Shown: in pieces, positions 63,637 to 64,000 of the stretch
Position numbering within the stretch: position 1 is the stretch's first letter
How the letters are laid out: every line of letters begins with the position of its first letter
Assembly: GCA_024195265.1 (NCBI GenBank)
Contig: JAJLRJ010000010.1
Coordinates: 34,702,626 to 34,766,625, forward strand
Reading direction: 5' to 3'
DNA length: 64,000 bases
Source: Dendrophyllia cribrosa
Lineage: Eukaryota > Cnidaria > Anthozoa > Scleractinia > Dendrophylliidae
The notes under the pieces: model-generated
Databases searched by the model: none
Seen by the model: only the letters and a program-made list of their open reading frames with translations
What the model was told of the DNA's origin: nothing
Made by a program: the position numbers and the translations under genes

Positions 63637-64000
63637 CTGTAAAATGTCTGACACAAAATGCAAAAAACAATATTACCATCAAGAAAACTCGTCAATCCAG
63701 GAAAATGTTTCATCTTCAGTTGATTAGACTTAAAAGTGGTGCTATGATCAAAATTTTGCCCTCCCCTTTCTTTTCAGTTTTGGAAATTAGAAATGCTGAA
63801 TACTTATCCCATGCCAAATTTGAAGTTAAGACCAGTTATTTCAAACCTAAAGTTCAGCTTTGGCTTGCTGCCATTATTTCATTCACATGGCCAAAAATGA
63901 TTGGATGATGCGACATGACATCATCCAATCAATACAAAAATGGCCACTTCATTGTATGGAAAGGCTGACCTTCCATAGACAAGGCCTTTTTTATGTTGGT

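Noticed and set aside
1..64000. CRISPR array, operon or other prokaryotic features
   Set aside because: Introns, LINE/Penelope elements and metazoan gene families show nuclear eukaryotic DNA; tandem arrays have no spacer-repeat layout.

Overview
This is eukaryotic nuclear DNA, AT-rich, with small spliced exons, long introns and very many short inverted-repeat transposons. The gene content (Frizzled-type cysteine-rich domains joined to FN3, an intronless class A GPCR, a SLC5 monocarboxylate transporter, GPALPP1, PIN4) and the repeat style (GIY-YIG Penelope elements, L1/Tx1-type LINE, tRNA-derived SINEs, many MITEs) suggest an invertebrate metazoan. My best guess is an anthozoan cnidarian, probably a stony coral. 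The phylum is an inference and no species can be named.

Layout. 1-10.6 kb, minus strand: 5' part of a secreted multidomain gene with exons for a signal peptide, a split FN3 domain and two Frizzled CRDs, all joined at compatible phase-1 boundaries and running off the left edge; its introns carry MITEs and a ~106-bp satellite-like array. 10.6-16.8 kb: no gene seen, several MITEs and foldbacks. 16.8-33.2 kb, minus strand: GPALPP1 complete in eight exons, with an 11.3-kb first intron holding a probably full-length LINE, itself interrupted by a head-to-head pair of Penelope copies. 33.25-33.56 kb: short divergent promoter region. 33.6-38.2 kb, plus strand: PIN4 (parvulin 14), five exons. 38.2-47.2 kb: mostly repeats plus one possible small terminal exon. 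47.2-48.3 kb, plus strand: intronless rhodopsin-type GPCR. 48.3-59.9 kb: no gene seen, many dispersed repeats including TTAA-flanked piggyBac-like elements. 59.9-63.6 kb, minus strand: C-terminal exons of a SLC5A8/SLC5A12-like transporter running off the right edge; an 87-98-bp tandem array lies in one of its introns.

The genes do not form a pathway; this is an ordinary chromosomal neighbourhood. The most unusual content is mobile DNA: (i) MITEs whose inverted termini are CCC followed by a long G run and which are flanked by 8-bp target duplications; (ii) a Penelope/LINE/host-intron nest in which all target duplications can be read and the Penelope arms look identical, with a hammerhead-ribozyme-like motif in each arm; (iii) a repeat family with an expandable internal minisatellite whose unit lengths in one array differ by multiples of three. 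Splice boundaries were inferred by eye from GT/AG signals, reading phase and family knowledge, without transcript data.
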